From Microbacterium sp. AB (GTDB taxonomy: Bacteria > Actinomycetota > Actinomycetes > Actinomycetales > Microbacteriaceae), in the NCBI RefSeq assembly GCF_032878875.1, contig NZ_CP118157.1, positions 1,922,001 through 1,986,000 of the forward strand: a stretch of DNA of 64,000 bases, read 5' to 3'. Below the pieces are notes generated by a model. It did not search any database and was not told where the DNA came from. It saw nothing but the letters and a program-made list of their open reading frames with translations. Positions 54,162 through 62,677 of the stretch are shown here, in pieces (the stretch's first letter is position 1; every line of letters starts with the position of its first letter). Made by a program: the position numbers and the translations under genes.

Positions 54162-55676
54162 ATGGCCGACCACATCATCGCCATCGATCAGGGCACGACC
54201 TCGAGCCGCGCGATCATCTTCGACAGGAAGGGCGCCATCGTCGCGACCGGGCAGAAGGAGCACGAGCAGATCTTCCCCCGACCCGGGTGGGTCGAGCACG
54301 ATCCGAACGAGATCTGGCGCAACGTGCAAGAGGTCATCGGCCTCGCGCTCAGCCGCGCGGACCTGACCCGGCATGACATCGCCGCGATCGGCATCACCAA
54401 CCAGCGCGAGACCGCCGTCGTGTGGGACCGCGCCACCGGCCGGCCCGTCTACAACGCCATCGTGTGGCAGGACACGCGCACCCAGTCGATCGTCGACAGG
54501 CTCGCGGCCGACGGAGGCGTCGACCGCTTCAAGCCCGTCGTGGGCCTGCCGCTGGCGACCTATTTCTCGGGCACCAAGGTCGCCTGGATCCTCGAGAACG
54601 TCGACGGCGCGCGCGAGAAGGCGGAGGCGGGCGAGCTCGCCTTCGGCACGACCGACACGTGGGTGCTCTGGAACCTCACGGGCGGCATCGACGGCGGCGT
54701 GCACGTCACGGACGTCACGAACGCCTCCCGCACGCTCTTCATGGATCTCGAGACGCTCGAATGGCGCGACGACATCCTCGCCGCGTTCGACGTGCCGCGC
54801 TCGCTGCTGCCGGAGATCCGCTCGTCGTCGGAGGTGTACGGCACGGCGGAGGACTCCTCGCTGCTGCGCGAGACGCCCATCGCCGGCATCCTCGGCGACC
54901 AGCAGGCAGCCACCTTCGGGCAGGCCGCGTTCCACGCCGGCGAGAGCAAGAACACCTACGGCACGGGCAACTTCCTCATCTTCCAGACGGGCGAGGAGAT
55001 CATCCGCTCGAAGAACGGGCTGCTCACGACCGTGGGCTACAAGCTCGGCGAGGGCCCGACGCACTACGCGCTGGAGGGATCGATCGCCGTGACCGGATCG
55101 CTCATCCAGTGGCTGCGCGACCAGCTCGGCATCATCCGTTCCGCCCCCGAGGTCGAGGAGCTCGCCGCCCGCGTCGACGACAACGGCGGGGTCTACTTCG
55201 TTCCCGCCTTCTCGGGCCTGTTCGCGCCCTACTGGCGCCCGGACGCACGCGGCGCGATCGTGGGCCTGACCCGCTTCGTCAACAAGGGGCACATCGCCCG
55301 TGCCGCGCTCGAGGCCGTCGCCTTCCAGACGCGCGACGTGCTCGACGCCGTCAACGCCGACGCCGGCGTCGACCTCGCCGAGCTGAAGGTCGACGGCGGC
55401 ATGGTGGCCAACGACACGCTCATGCAGTTCCAGGCCGACGTCCTCGGCGTCCCCGTCGTCCGTCCGGTGGTGGCGGAGACCACGGCGCTCGGCGCCGCCT
55501 ACGCCGCCGGGCTCGCGGTCGGCTTCTGGTCGAACCTGGACGAGCTCGCCGCGAACTGGCAGGAGGATGAGCGCTGGGAGCCGACGCTCGAGGAGGCGGA
55601 GCGCGACCGTCAGCTGCGCCTCTGGCGCAAGGCCGTCGCCAAGTCCATGGACTGGGTCGACGACGACGTGAGCTGA
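54162..55676 (+). CDS. glpK: Glycerol kinase
   Basis: GlpK (504 residues) makes glycerol 3-phosphate from ATP and glycerol. [16 protein letters not shown] is the first phosphate motif, with [64 protein letters not shown] and [23 protein letters not shown] to follow. A His in the HPr-phosphorylation position is not obvious. GGAG lies eight bases before ATG 54162. Ends the glycerol operon, with a bidirectional hairpin behind it. Confidence 0.96.
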   Translation: MADHIIAIDQGTTSSRAIIFDRKGAIVATGQKEHEQIFPRPGWVEHDPNEIWRNVQEVIGLALSRADLTRHDIAAIGITNQRETAVVWDRATGRPVYNAIVWQDTRTQSIVDRLAADGGVDRFKPVVGLPLATYFSGTKVAWILENVDGAREKAEAGELAFGTTDTWVLWNLTGGIDGGVHVTDVTNASRTLFMDLETLEWRDDILAAFDVPRSLLPEIRSSSEVYGTAEDSSLLRETPIAGILGDQQAATFGQAAFHAGESKNTYGTGNFLIFQTGEEIIRSKNGLLTTVGYKLGEGPTHYALEGSIAVTGSLIQWLRDQLGIIRSAPEVEELAARVDDNGGVYFVPAFSGLFAPYWRPDARGAIVGLTRFVNKGHIARAALEAVAFQTRDVLDAVNADAGVDLAELKVDGGMVANDTLMQFQADVLGVPVVRPVVAETTALGAAYAAGLAVGFWSNLDELAANWQEDERWEPTLEEAERDRQLRLWRKAVAKSMDWVDDDVS

Positions 55677-55686
55677 TCTCGTCGAC

Positions 55687-55724
55687 GCGGGCGGGCCGGG
55701 GACCGACGTCCCCGGCCCGCCCGC
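55687..55724. terminator. Bidirectional terminator between glpK and the glycosyltransferase gene
   Basis: A perfect 17-base-pair stem (GCGGGCGGGCCGGGGAC with GTCCCCGGCCCGCCCGC) and a four-base loop, lying almost exactly in the 51-base gap between two convergent genes. Confidence 0.9.
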
Positions 55725-55727
55725 GCG

Positions 55728-57404
55728 TCAGGCGACGTCCTCCGCGTCGCGCTCCGGCAGCGACCCTTCCTGAGCGGAGAGCCCGTGCTCCGTCTTCTCC
55801 CAGTAGTGCGGCTTCACGACGAGCTGCCACAGCGCCTTGTACGACGCGATCGAATGGAGGATCCAGTACGCGGGGTTCAGGATCGACCACGGGACGAGCC
55901 AGAACGAGCCGCGCTTGTACGGGCCCATCATGTTCAGGTAGACCATCAGCACGTTGCCGACGAGGAAGTTCAGCAGGCAGAGCCACACGACGACGGAGGG
56001 GAACTCCAGCGCGAGCGCCGGCCACGGGACGAAGAAGGACCCGATCAGGAGGATCGTGAAGGGCAGCACGCCCAGGAAGGTCAGAGGCGTGCCCCCGATG
56101 AGGAGGGCGAGCGCCCAGAACGCGCGGAGTCCCACCTCCCGGGTGAGGCGGATCGGATGCCGCGCGTGCACGAGGGCCGTCTGCATGTATCCCTTGATCC
56201 ATCTGCTGCGCTGGCCGATGAAGATGCCCATGCGCGAGGTCGCCTCCTCCATCGTCGTCGAGTCGACGACCCCGACGCGGTAGCCCAGCGCGCTCGCGCG
56301 GATCCCGAGGTCGGCGTCCTCCGTCACGTTGTAGGGGTCCCACCCGCCGAGCTCGTGCAGCGCCGCCGTGCGGAAGTGGTTCGACGTGCCTCCGAGCGGG
56401 ATGGGCAGCCGTCCCTTGTCGAGGCCGGCGAGCATGTAGTCGAACCAGTAGCTGTACTCGAGCGAGAACATCCGCGTCAGGACGTTCTCGCTCGCGTTGA
56501 AGTAGTTGAGCGCCGCCTGCATGGCGACCGTCGACGAGCTGGCGCGCTCGAAGGCGATCACGGTCTTCTTCAGCTGATCGGGCTCGGGCGCGTCCTCCGC
56601 GTCGTAGATGACGAGGTACTCCCCCCGGGCCACCGCGAGTCCGACGTTGCAGGCCCGCGGCTTCGTCTGCGGATGGCCCTTCGGCACGGTGACGACGATG
56701 AAGTTCGCAGGAGGGTCCGACCGCGCGATCGCCTCCCGCGTCTCGGCGTCCTCCTCCTCGACGAGGACGAGGACCTCGAGCCTGTCCGAGGGGTAGTCGA
56801 GACGTCCCAGGTTCTCCACGAGCCGCCCGACGACGCGCGCCTCGCGGAAGACCGGGACGAGCACGGTGTACACGGGGAGCTCATCGTCCCTCACCGCCTC
56901 GATCTCCGAGCGCCGCACCGGCATGACCAGGTCGAAGCGCGCACCGCGGATCGACACCGCGAACTTGAACAGTGTGCTGGCGAGGAACACCACGCTCGCG
57001 GCGGCGACGAACGTCATGATCGCCTCGAACGGCCACACGACCGCGACTGCGAGCGCGAGGAGGAGGCCGATGACGAGTCCGGTCCGCTGCGGCCGGGTCA
57101 GGACGACCCGCGCGGAGAGCTCGGGATCCGCGTGGTACAGACCGTCCGCCGCGTACGAGACCGCCTCGTCGCGGAAGGCGTCCATGACCGCGTCGACGAT
57201 GAAGGACTGCGGCACGTCGACGATCGACACCGGCTCTCCGAGCGCCCGCTCGATCTCCGCGCGCAGCGACCGCCCGGCCGGCGCCGAGACGCCCACCACC
57301 ATGCGGCCCCCTTCGCGCCGCAGAGGAATCCATCCCTCCGCGGCGTATCTGCGCCACAGGCCGACGTCGAGCAGCGACGTGTCGGCGGCGTCCGCCACGC
57401 TCAT
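55728..57404 (-). CDS. Membrane glycosyltransferase family 2 with an N-terminal GspE_N domain
   Basis: A 558-residue processive glycosyltransferase. Residues 10-82 form a GspE_N/MshEN-like domain (WRRYAAEGWIPLRREGGRMVVGVS...ALGEPVSIVDVPQSFIVDAVMDAF), which in other proteins binds cyclic nucleotides. Two membrane helices follow (107-150). The GT2 domain has YDAEDAPEP (268-271), TEDADLGIR (361-363) and GQRSRWIKGY (Gln398-Arg401-Trp402, the QxxRW signature), then about four more helices. It resembles bacterial polysaccharide synthases of the cellulose-synthase or NfrB type. Its start overlaps the upstream membrane-protein gene by four bases, so they work as a pair. The polymer is unknown. Confidence 0.88.
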   Translation of the reverse strand: MSVADAADTSLLDVGLWRRYAAEGWIPLRREGGRMVVGVSAPAGRSLRAEIERALGEPVSIVDVPQSFIVDAVMDAFRDEAVSYAADGLYHADPELSARVVLTRPQRTGLVIGLLLALAVAVVWPFEAIMTFVAAASVVFLASTLFKFAVSIRGARFDLVMPVRRSEIEAVRDDELPVYTVLVPVFREARVVGRLVENLGRLDYPSDRLEVLVLVEEEDAETREAIARSDPPANFIVVTVPKGHPQTKPRACNVGLAVARGEYLVIYDAEDAPEPDQLKKTVIAFERASSSTVAMQAALNYFNASENVLTRMFSLEYSYWFDYMLAGLDKGRLPIPLGGTSNHFRTAALHELGGWDPYNVTEDADLGIRASALGYRVGVVDSTTMEEATSRMGIFIGQRSRWIKGYMQTALVHARHPIRLTREVGLRAFWALALLIGGTPLTFLGVLPFTILLIGSFFVPWPALALEFPSVVVWLCLLNFLVGNVLMVYLNMMGPYKRGSFWLVPWSILNPAYWILHSIASYKALWQLVVKPHYWEKTEHGLSAQEGSLPERDAEDVA

Positions 57405-58561
57405 CCCGCCCCTCCTCCGACGAGGACGGTGACCCAGGCGACGACCGCCGTCCTCGTGTAGGCGCTCGCCCACCCGATGACCAGCATCAGCAGCGTCGTG
57501 GCGGTCACGACACCGCGCCTCCAGCCCCCGCCCACGGCGGGCGTGATGGCGATCGCGACGATCTGCACCATGACGAAGCCGTTTCCCGATGCCCCGTCCG
57601 GCATCAGTCCGAGGAGGTAGGCGAGGAGGACGAGCGCGGTCGTGATCACGCTCGTGAGCGCCGCCCACCCGAACCCGAGGAGAAGGGCCGACGCGGAGAG
57701 CAGGATCGCCGGAGCGAGGAACGTCCAGCCGGCCAGCGTCGCGAAGCTCGCGAGGAACGCGTCCACGAGCGATGGCTGCCACCCCACGTCGTCTCCGAAC
57801 ATGACGAGAGGCCCGACGCCGAACGCGACGCCCAGCACCATGAGCGAGCCCATCATCGCGACCGTGGGGAACAGGACCACCGTGGCGTTGGCGCCGCGGG
57901 CCTTCCTGCGGGCCTGGAGCAGGAGCACCCCGGCGAGAGCGGCCGCCGGCGCGGCGAGCAGCCCCGTCGAGTCGGCCAGCGCGGATGCGGCGAACAGGAC
58001 GCCCGCTCGGAAGCCGGCCTGGGTGTTCGCGAGCGACACGAACCGGGCGAGGTCGAACATGCCGTTGGCGAACAGCGCGAGCCCGAGCATGGCCTGGATG
58101 TTCGTGGTCGCGATGAACCCGAAGACGGGCGTCGCGGCGACGGCGAGGAAGAGCAGGATGCGCGTCGCCACGGGGATCCGACGCCGATACAGGGCCTTCA
58201 GCATCAGCTGGAGCAGGACGCCGGCGACGAGCGAGCCCGCGAGGCCGAGACCGAGCGCCCCGCCGGGGATGAGCATCGCCGTGACGCTGGTGATCGGCGG
58301 GTACAGATGCGTGATCCCGGTCACGCTGCTCACCGACCAGTCGAGCGCGCCGACACGCTCGGCCAGCTCGCCGTTGGGCGTCGCGGACCAGTCCCCGCCG
58401 GACGCGACGTGATACCAGATCGTCAGGGCGACGAACGGGAGCGCCAGGCCGAGCCGGAGGAGCCAGCGCTGCCACCGCTTCCTCGGGTACTTGTCGATCC
58501 ACCCCGTCTCGCTCTCGACGTCGAGAGGCACGTCCCGTTCGAACAGCGCGCTCGCGGACAC
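57401..58561 (-). CDS. Polytopic membrane protein paired with the glycosyltransferase, function unknown
   Basis: A 386-residue protein with a short cytoplasmic N-terminus and about ten hydrophobic segments. It has no motif I recognise. The spacing of helices and a WYHVASGGDWSATPNGELAERVGALDWSVSSVTGITHLYPP loop after helix 1 recall GT-C type membrane glycosyltransferases, where acidic residues in that loop bind the lipid-linked sugar, but this is only a shape resemblance. GTG 58561 has GGAGGGAG just upstream. It is translationally coupled to the downstream GT2 gene, so a role as flippase, polymer carrier or partner enzyme is likely. Confidence 0.75.
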   Translation of the reverse strand: MSASALFERDVPLDVESETGWIDKYPRKRWQRWLLRLGLALPFVALTIWYHVASGGDWSATPNGELAERVGALDWSVSSVTGITHLYPPITSVTAMLIPGGALGLGLAGSLVAGVLLQLMLKALYRRRIPVATRILLFLAVAATPVFGFIATTNIQAMLGLALFANGMFDLARFVSLANTQAGFRAGVLFAASALADSTGLLAAPAAALAGVLLLQARRKARGANATVVLFPTVAMMGSLMVLGVAFGVGPLVMFGDDVGWQPSLVDAFLASFATLAGWTFLAPAILLSASALLLGFGWAALTSVITTALVLLAYLLGLMPDGASGNGFVMVQIVAIAITPAVGGGWRRGVVTATTLLMLVIGWASAYTRTAVVAWVTVLVGGGAG

Positions 58562-58682
58562 GACGTCTCCCTCCGTGGCAGAGGCGACGCCCGCGCGCGT
58601 GCCGCGCGACGATCCCCCGGCTTCAAGAATAACCGGTATCCCGGAACGCCCCCGGAGACGCTCTTCCGGAAGGGAAGGAGGG

Positions 58683-60236
58683 TCAGCTCTTGCCGAAGAG
58701 CTTCTGGATCTCCGCGAGGTCCGTCTCGCTCGGCTGCGTCGCGCCGCCGCCCAGGCCGAAGCCCGAGCCGGTGGGCTCCGAGGCCGGAGCCCCCGCGTTC
58801 TCCGCGGCGCGCCTGGCCGGGTTGCCCGAACGCGATCCCTGCGCCTTCTTGCCCTTCTTGCCGCGCTTGGCCGATGCGCCGGGCCTGCCCATGCCGGGCA
58901 TCGCGCCCATGCCGGGGATGTTCGGCGTCCCGCCGCGGGCGACCGTCTTCATCATCTTCGCGGCCTGCTCGAAGCGGTTCACGAGCTGGTTCACGTCCGT
59001 GACGGTCACGCCCGATCCCCGCGCGATGCGCAGGCGGCGCGAGCCGTTGAGGATCTTCGTGTTCGTCCGCTCGACGGGCGTCATCGAGCGGATGATCGCC
59101 TCCGTGCGATCGATCTCGCGCTCGTCGAAGTCGTCGAGCTGCTGCTTCATCTGCCCCATGCCCGGGAGCATCCCGAGCATCTTCTTCATGGAGCCCATCT
59201 TCTTGAGCTGCTGCATCTGCTCGAGGAAGTCCTCGAGGGTGAACTGCTCCGTCGCGAGCTTCTCGGCGACCTTCTGCGCCTCCTCCTCGTCGAAGGCCTC
59301 CTGGGCCTGCTCGATGAGGGTGAGCACGTCGCCGAGGTCGAGGATGCGGCTCGCCATGCGGTCGGGGTGGAAGTCCTCGAGGTCGTCGAGCCCCTCGCCC
59401 GTCGAGGCGAAGATGATCGGCCGGCCGGTGACCGACGCGACCGACAGCGCGGCGCCGCCCCGCGCGTCGCCGTCGAGCTTCGACAGCACGATGCCCGTGA
59501 CGTCGACGCCCTCCTGGAAGGCCTTCGCGGTGTTCACCGCGTCCTGTCCGATCATGGCGTCGATGACGAAGAGCACCTCGTCCGGCCGCGTCGCGCCGCG
59601 GATGTCGGAGGCCTGCTTCATGAGCTCCTCGTCGACGCCCAGTCGCCCGGCGGTGTCGATGATGACGACGTCGTGCTGCTGGCGACGGGCGTGCTCCACG
59701 CCGTCGCGCGAGACCTTGACGGGATCTCCGACGCCGTTGCCCGGCTCGGGCGCGTAGATCGCGGCCCCCGCGCGCTCGGCGACGACCTGCAGCTGGTTCA
59801 CGGCGTTGGGGCGCTGCAGGTCGGCGGCGACGAGGAGCGGCGTGTGCCCGTCCTTCTCCAGCCGCTTGGCGAGCTTCCCCGCGAAAGTCGTCTTGCCCGA
59901 GCCCTGGAGACCGGCGAGCATGATGACGGTCGGCGGCGTCTTGGCGAGCTCAAGGCGGCGCTGCTCGCCGCCGAGGATGCCGACGAGCTCCTCGTTGACG
60001 ATCTGCACGACCTGCTGCGCCGGGTTGAGCGCCTTGTTCACGTCGTCGCCCAGCGCGCGCTCGCGCACCTTCGCCGTGAACTCCTTCACGACCTGGAGCG
60101 CGACGTCCGCGTCGAGCAGGGCGCGGCGGATCTCCCGCACCGTCCCGTCGACGTCCGCGGGCGACAGCTTGCCCTTGGTGCGGAGGTTGCGGAAGGTGTC
60201 GGTGAGGCGCTCGGAGAGCGTGCCGAAAGTAGCCAT
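58683..60236 (-). CDS. ffh: Signal recognition particle protein Ffh
   Basis: Ffh (517 residues) binds signal sequences of nascent membrane proteins with the 4.5S-type RNA. In order: the N domain, the GTPase domain with AGLQGSGKTTFAGKLA, DTAGRLGVD and SKLDGDARGGAALS, and the Met-rich M domain (EQMQQLKKMGSMKKMLGMLPGMGQMKQQ). A Gly/Met/Lys-rich tail follows. There is no ribosome site before the ATG; a TAAAAT box nine bases upstream implies a nearly leaderless message. The SRP RNA gene is not seen nearby. Confidence 0.96.
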   Translation of the reverse strand: MATFGTLSERLTDTFRNLRTKGKLSPADVDGTVREIRRALLDADVALQVVKEFTAKVRERALGDDVNKALNPAQQVVQIVNEELVGILGGEQRRLELAKTPPTVIMLAGLQGSGKTTFAGKLAKRLEKDGHTPLLVAADLQRPNAVNQLQVVAERAGAAIYAPEPGNGVGDPVKVSRDGVEHARRQQHDVVIIDTAGRLGVDEELMKQASDIRGATRPDEVLFVIDAMIGQDAVNTAKAFQEGVDVTGIVLSKLDGDARGGAALSVASVTGRPIIFASTGEGLDDLEDFHPDRMASRILDLGDVLTLIEQAQEAFDEEEAQKVAEKLATEQFTLEDFLEQMQQLKKMGSMKKMLGMLPGMGQMKQQLDDFDEREIDRTEAIIRSMTPVERTNTKILNGSRRLRIARGSGVTVTDVNQLVNRFEQAAKMMKTVARGGTPNIPGMGAMPGMGRPGASAKRGKKGKKAQGSRSGNPARRAAENAGAPASEPTGSGFGLGGGATQPSETDLAEIQKLFGKS

Positions 60237-60245
60237 GATGGGTCG

Positions 60246-60251
60246 ATTTTA
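60246..60251 (-). promoter_or_regulatory. Probable -10 box (TAAAAT) of ffh
   Basis: TAAAAT on the minus strand ends nine bases before the ffh ATG, in a gap that is otherwise strongly GC-rich, so transcription should start within about three bases of the start codon. Confidence 0.6.
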
Positions 60252-60328
60252 CCCGGCGCCGGCCGTGTGACGACCGTGCCCGCCCGGCAGGGCGAGCGTC
60301 TCTCGCGAGAGGAACCGGCTACGGCGTC

Positions 60329-60913
60329 TCAGACGGGCAGCCGGGCGAGCGCGGCGAGCGTCGTCTCGAGGTGCGCGGAGAGCGCTCGCGTACCCGGCCC
60401 GGCCAGCGCCCAGGAGCGCAGCGACGTCAGCAGCGCTCCCGCATACGCGACCCCGGTGACGTCGGCCAGCACATGATCGGCGCCGCCGCGCCGCGCCAGG
60501 GCCGCGAGGGTCGAGGCGAGCCTCGCCAGGCGGACGGCGGCCTCGCGCTCGAGCTCCTCAGCCATCCCCATCGCCTCGGCGTTCGCGAAGACGAGGGCCA
60601 GCGCATCGGGCCGGAACCCGTCGGCGAAGGCGAGGAGGGCCGAGCGGATGGCCGGCCCGGGCCGAGCGGGCGACGCGTCCGACGCCCCGGCGATCGCGGA
60701 CAGCCCGGCCGCGCGCTCGTCGAACCCCGCCCACAGGAGACCGGACTTCGAGGACGCGTAGTTGAAGAAGCTCGAGCGGCTCACACCGGCGCGGTTCGCG
60801 ATGTCCGCGATCGAGGTCGCGTCGAACCCCTTCTCGAGGAACAGCTCGCACGCGGCCTCGGCGAGCACCTCGCGCGAGGATGCCCGCGGTCGCCCCGCCC
60901 GCGCGTTCGCCAT
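60329..60913 (-). CDS. TetR/AcrR family transcriptional regulator
   Basis: A 194-residue regulator. The HTH is EVLAEAACELFLEKGFDATSIADIANRAGVSRSSFFNYASSKSGLLWAGFD (about residues 15-65), preceded by a basic stretch (RAGRPRASSR). The C-terminal ligand domain is Ala-rich and not otherwise recognisable. It lies 25 bases after lipA on the same strand and before ffh; it may read through from lipB-lipA, but it also has a TAGCCT box six bases before its ATG. Target and ligand unknown. Confidence 0.83.
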   Translation of the reverse strand: MANARAGRPRASSREVLAEAACELFLEKGFDATSIADIANRAGVSRSSFFNYASSKSGLLWAGFDERAAGLSAIAGASDASPARPGPAIRSALLAFADGFRPDALALVFANAEAMGMAEELEREAAVRLARLASTLAALARRGGADHVLADVTGVAYAGALLTSLRSWALAGPGTRALSAHLETTLAALARLPV

Positions 60914-60919
60914 CCCTCC

Positions 60920-60925
60920 AGGCTA
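60920..60925 (-). promoter_or_regulatory. Possible -10 box (TAGCCT) of the tetR gene near lipA
   Basis: TAGCCT, six bases (GGAGGG), then the ATG. The GGAGGG directly abuts the start, too close for a ribosome site, which favours a leaderless reading. Confidence 0.45.
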
Positions 60926-60938
60926 GCCGCCCCGGCCC

Positions 60939-61928
60939 TCACACCGCCTGGGCGAACCCGAGGTCCGCGGATGCGGCGATGTGGGCGAGGTGCCCCGGGA
61001 TCTCACGCCCCTTCGACACCATCGACTGCGCCCAGAGGCGTCCCGCACGGTACGACGAGCGCACGAGCGGACCGGCGAGCACGCCGAGGAACCCGATGCG
61101 CTCGGCCTCCTCCTTGAACCCGACGAACTCCTGCGGCTTCACCCAGCGGTGCACCGGGAGATGCCGGGGTGAGGGACGGAGGTACTGCGTGATCGTGATG
61201 ATGTCGCATCCCGCGTCGTGCAGGTCGTGCAGGGCGCTGACGACCTCCTCGGGCGTCTCGCCCATGCCGAGGATGAGGTTGGACTTCGTGATGAGGCCCG
61301 CCTCGTGCGCCTGGGTCAGGACGCCGAGCGAGCGCTCGTAGCGGAACGCGGGGCGGATGCGCTTGAAGATGCGCGGAACCGTCTCGACGTTGTGCGCGAA
61401 GACCTCGGGACGCGCGTCGAAGATCTCGCCCAGCAGGGAGGGGTCGCCGTCGTGCTCGTTCGCGAGCAGCTCGACCCCGGTCCGGGGGTTCAGCGCGTGG
61501 ATCTGCCGCACCGTCTCGGCGTTGAGCCACGCGCCGGTGTCGGGCAGGTCGTCGCGCGCGACGCTCGTGACCGTCGCGTACCGCAGGCCCATGCGGCGGA
61601 CGCTCTCCGCGACCCGCCTCGGCTCGTCCGTGTCGTACTCCGCCGGCTTCCCCGTGTCGATCTGACAGAAGTCGCAGCGTCTCGTGCACTGCGAGCCGCC
61701 GATGAGGAACGTCGCCTCGCGGTCCTCCCAGCACTCGAAGATGTTGGGGCAGCCCGCCTCCTGGCAGACGGTGTGCAGGTCCTCGCTCTTCACGAGCGAG
61801 TGGAGCGCCTGATACTCCGGCCCGAGCCTCGCCGTCGTCTTGATCCACGGCGGCTTCTTCTCGATCGGCGTCTGCGCGTTGCGCACCTCCAGCCGCAGCA
61901 GCCTGCGACCGTCCGGCGCCGCGGTCAT
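60939..61928 (-). CDS. lipA: Lipoyl synthase
   Basis: LipA (329 residues) is a radical SAM enzyme that inserts two sulfurs into the octanoyl chain on lipoyl domains. The auxiliary cluster cysteines are in [12 protein letters not shown], and the radical SAM cluster in [11 protein letters not shown]; the C-terminal RSSYRAG region supplies the Ser ligand. The frame is open far upstream, but ATG 61928 ([17 protein letters not shown]) fits and overlaps the lipB stop by four bases (ATGA). Confidence 0.96.
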   Translation of the reverse strand: MTAAPDGRRLLRLEVRNAQTPIEKKPPWIKTTARLGPEYQALHSLVKSEDLHTVCQEAGCPNIFECWEDREATFLIGGSQCTRRCDFCQIDTGKPAEYDTDEPRRVAESVRRMGLRYATVTSVARDDLPDTGAWLNAETVRQIHALNPRTGVELLANEHDGDPSLLGEIFDARPEVFAHNVETVPRIFKRIRPAFRYERSLGVLTQAHEAGLITKSNLILGMGETPEEVVSALHDLHDAGCDIITITQYLRPSPRHLPVHRWVKPQEFVGFKEEAERIGFLGVLAGPLVRSSYRAGRLWAQSMVSKGREIPGHLAHIAASADLGFAQAV

Positions 61929-62569
61929 GCCGACACCTCCGCGTACTCGTCCGCGAAGACGCGCTCCACCGTCCCGGCCACGTCCGCCGGCGAGACGATG
62001 CGCCCCGTGTGCGCGCTGATCGTCGTCACCCCCGCATCGGCGATGCCGCAGGGGATGATGCCCCCGAACCCGTCGAGGACGTTGTCGCAGTTGATCGCGA
62101 AGCCGTGCATCGTGACCCCCTGGGCGACGCGCACGCCGATCGCGGCGACCTTCTCCTCGTGGCGCACGCCCCGCACCCACACGCCGCTGCGTCCTTCCAC
62201 CTGATAACCGTCCATGCCGTGCGCCGCGAGCACCTCGATGAGCACGCGCTCGAGACGGCGCACGTGGTCCACGACGGCGAGGGGCTCGGGAAGCCGGAAG
62301 ATCGGATATCCCACGAGCTGCCCCGGGCCGTGCCAGGTGATCCTGCCCCCTCGGTCGACGTCGATCACCGGCGTCCCGTCCCGGGGCCGCTCGTGGGCCT
62401 CTGTGCGCTTCCCGGCCGTGTACACGGCCTCGTGCTCGAGGAGGACGAGGGTGTCCGGCCGCTCCCCCGCCACGACGTCGGCATGGATGCGGCGCTGGAG
62501 CGCCCAGCCCTCCCCGTAGGGGACGAGATGGGGCGCGAGCCCCGCTTGCACGACGTCGAACACGGACAT
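61925..62569 (-). CDS. lipB: Octanoyl-[acyl-carrier-protein] transferase LipB
   Basis: LipB (214 residues) moves octanoate from acyl carrier protein to lipoyl domains. Visible are [33 protein letters not shown], the catalytic Lys in [15 protein letters not shown] and the nucleophilic Cys in [15 protein letters not shown] precedes the ATG at 62569. Its upstream region is shared with the divergent ABC transporter gene and carries two dyad motifs. Confidence 0.95.
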   Translation of the reverse strand: MSVFDVVQAGLAPHLVPYGEGWALQRRIHADVVAGERPDTLVLLEHEAVYTAGKRTEAHERPRDGTPVIDVDRGGRITWHGPGQLVGYPIFRLPEPLAVVDHVRRLERVLIEVLAAHGMDGYQVEGRSGVWVRGVRHEEKVAAIGVRVAQGVTMHGFAINCDNVLDGFGGIIPCGIADAGVTTISAHTGRIVSPADVAGTVERVFADEYAEVSA

Positions 62570-62585
62570 CCTCCTCGATCATTTC

Positions 62586-62600
62586 TTGGATGCCGTCCAA
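62586..62600. promoter_or_regulatory. Dyad operator motif, copy 1
   Basis: TTGGATGCCGTCCAA, extended to TTCTTGGA-TGCCG-TCCAAGAA (62583-62603), is a perfect eight-base inverted repeat with a five-base spacer, 14 bases upstream of the lipB start. A second copy lies at 62643-62657. Confidence 0.65.
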
Positions 62601-62642
62601 GAATACCCCTGTTCGATCCCTCCGCCCGCCACCCCGGTAAAG

Positions 62643-62657
62643 TTGGACGCCATCCAC
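62643..62657. promoter_or_regulatory. Dyad operator motif, copy 2
   Basis: TTGGACGCCATCCAC matches copy 1 at 12 of 15 bases, with its centre 57 bases away. It lies 20 bases upstream of the start of the ABC binding-protein gene, where a bound regulator would block its promoter. Confidence 0.6.
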
Positions 62658-62677
62658 TTTCCTCACCGAAGGCAGCC

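Noticed and set aside
54162..55676. glpK as a damaged gene because of long overlapping frames
   Set aside because: The frame from 54162 gives an unbroken 504-residue kinase with all motifs; the others are shadows.
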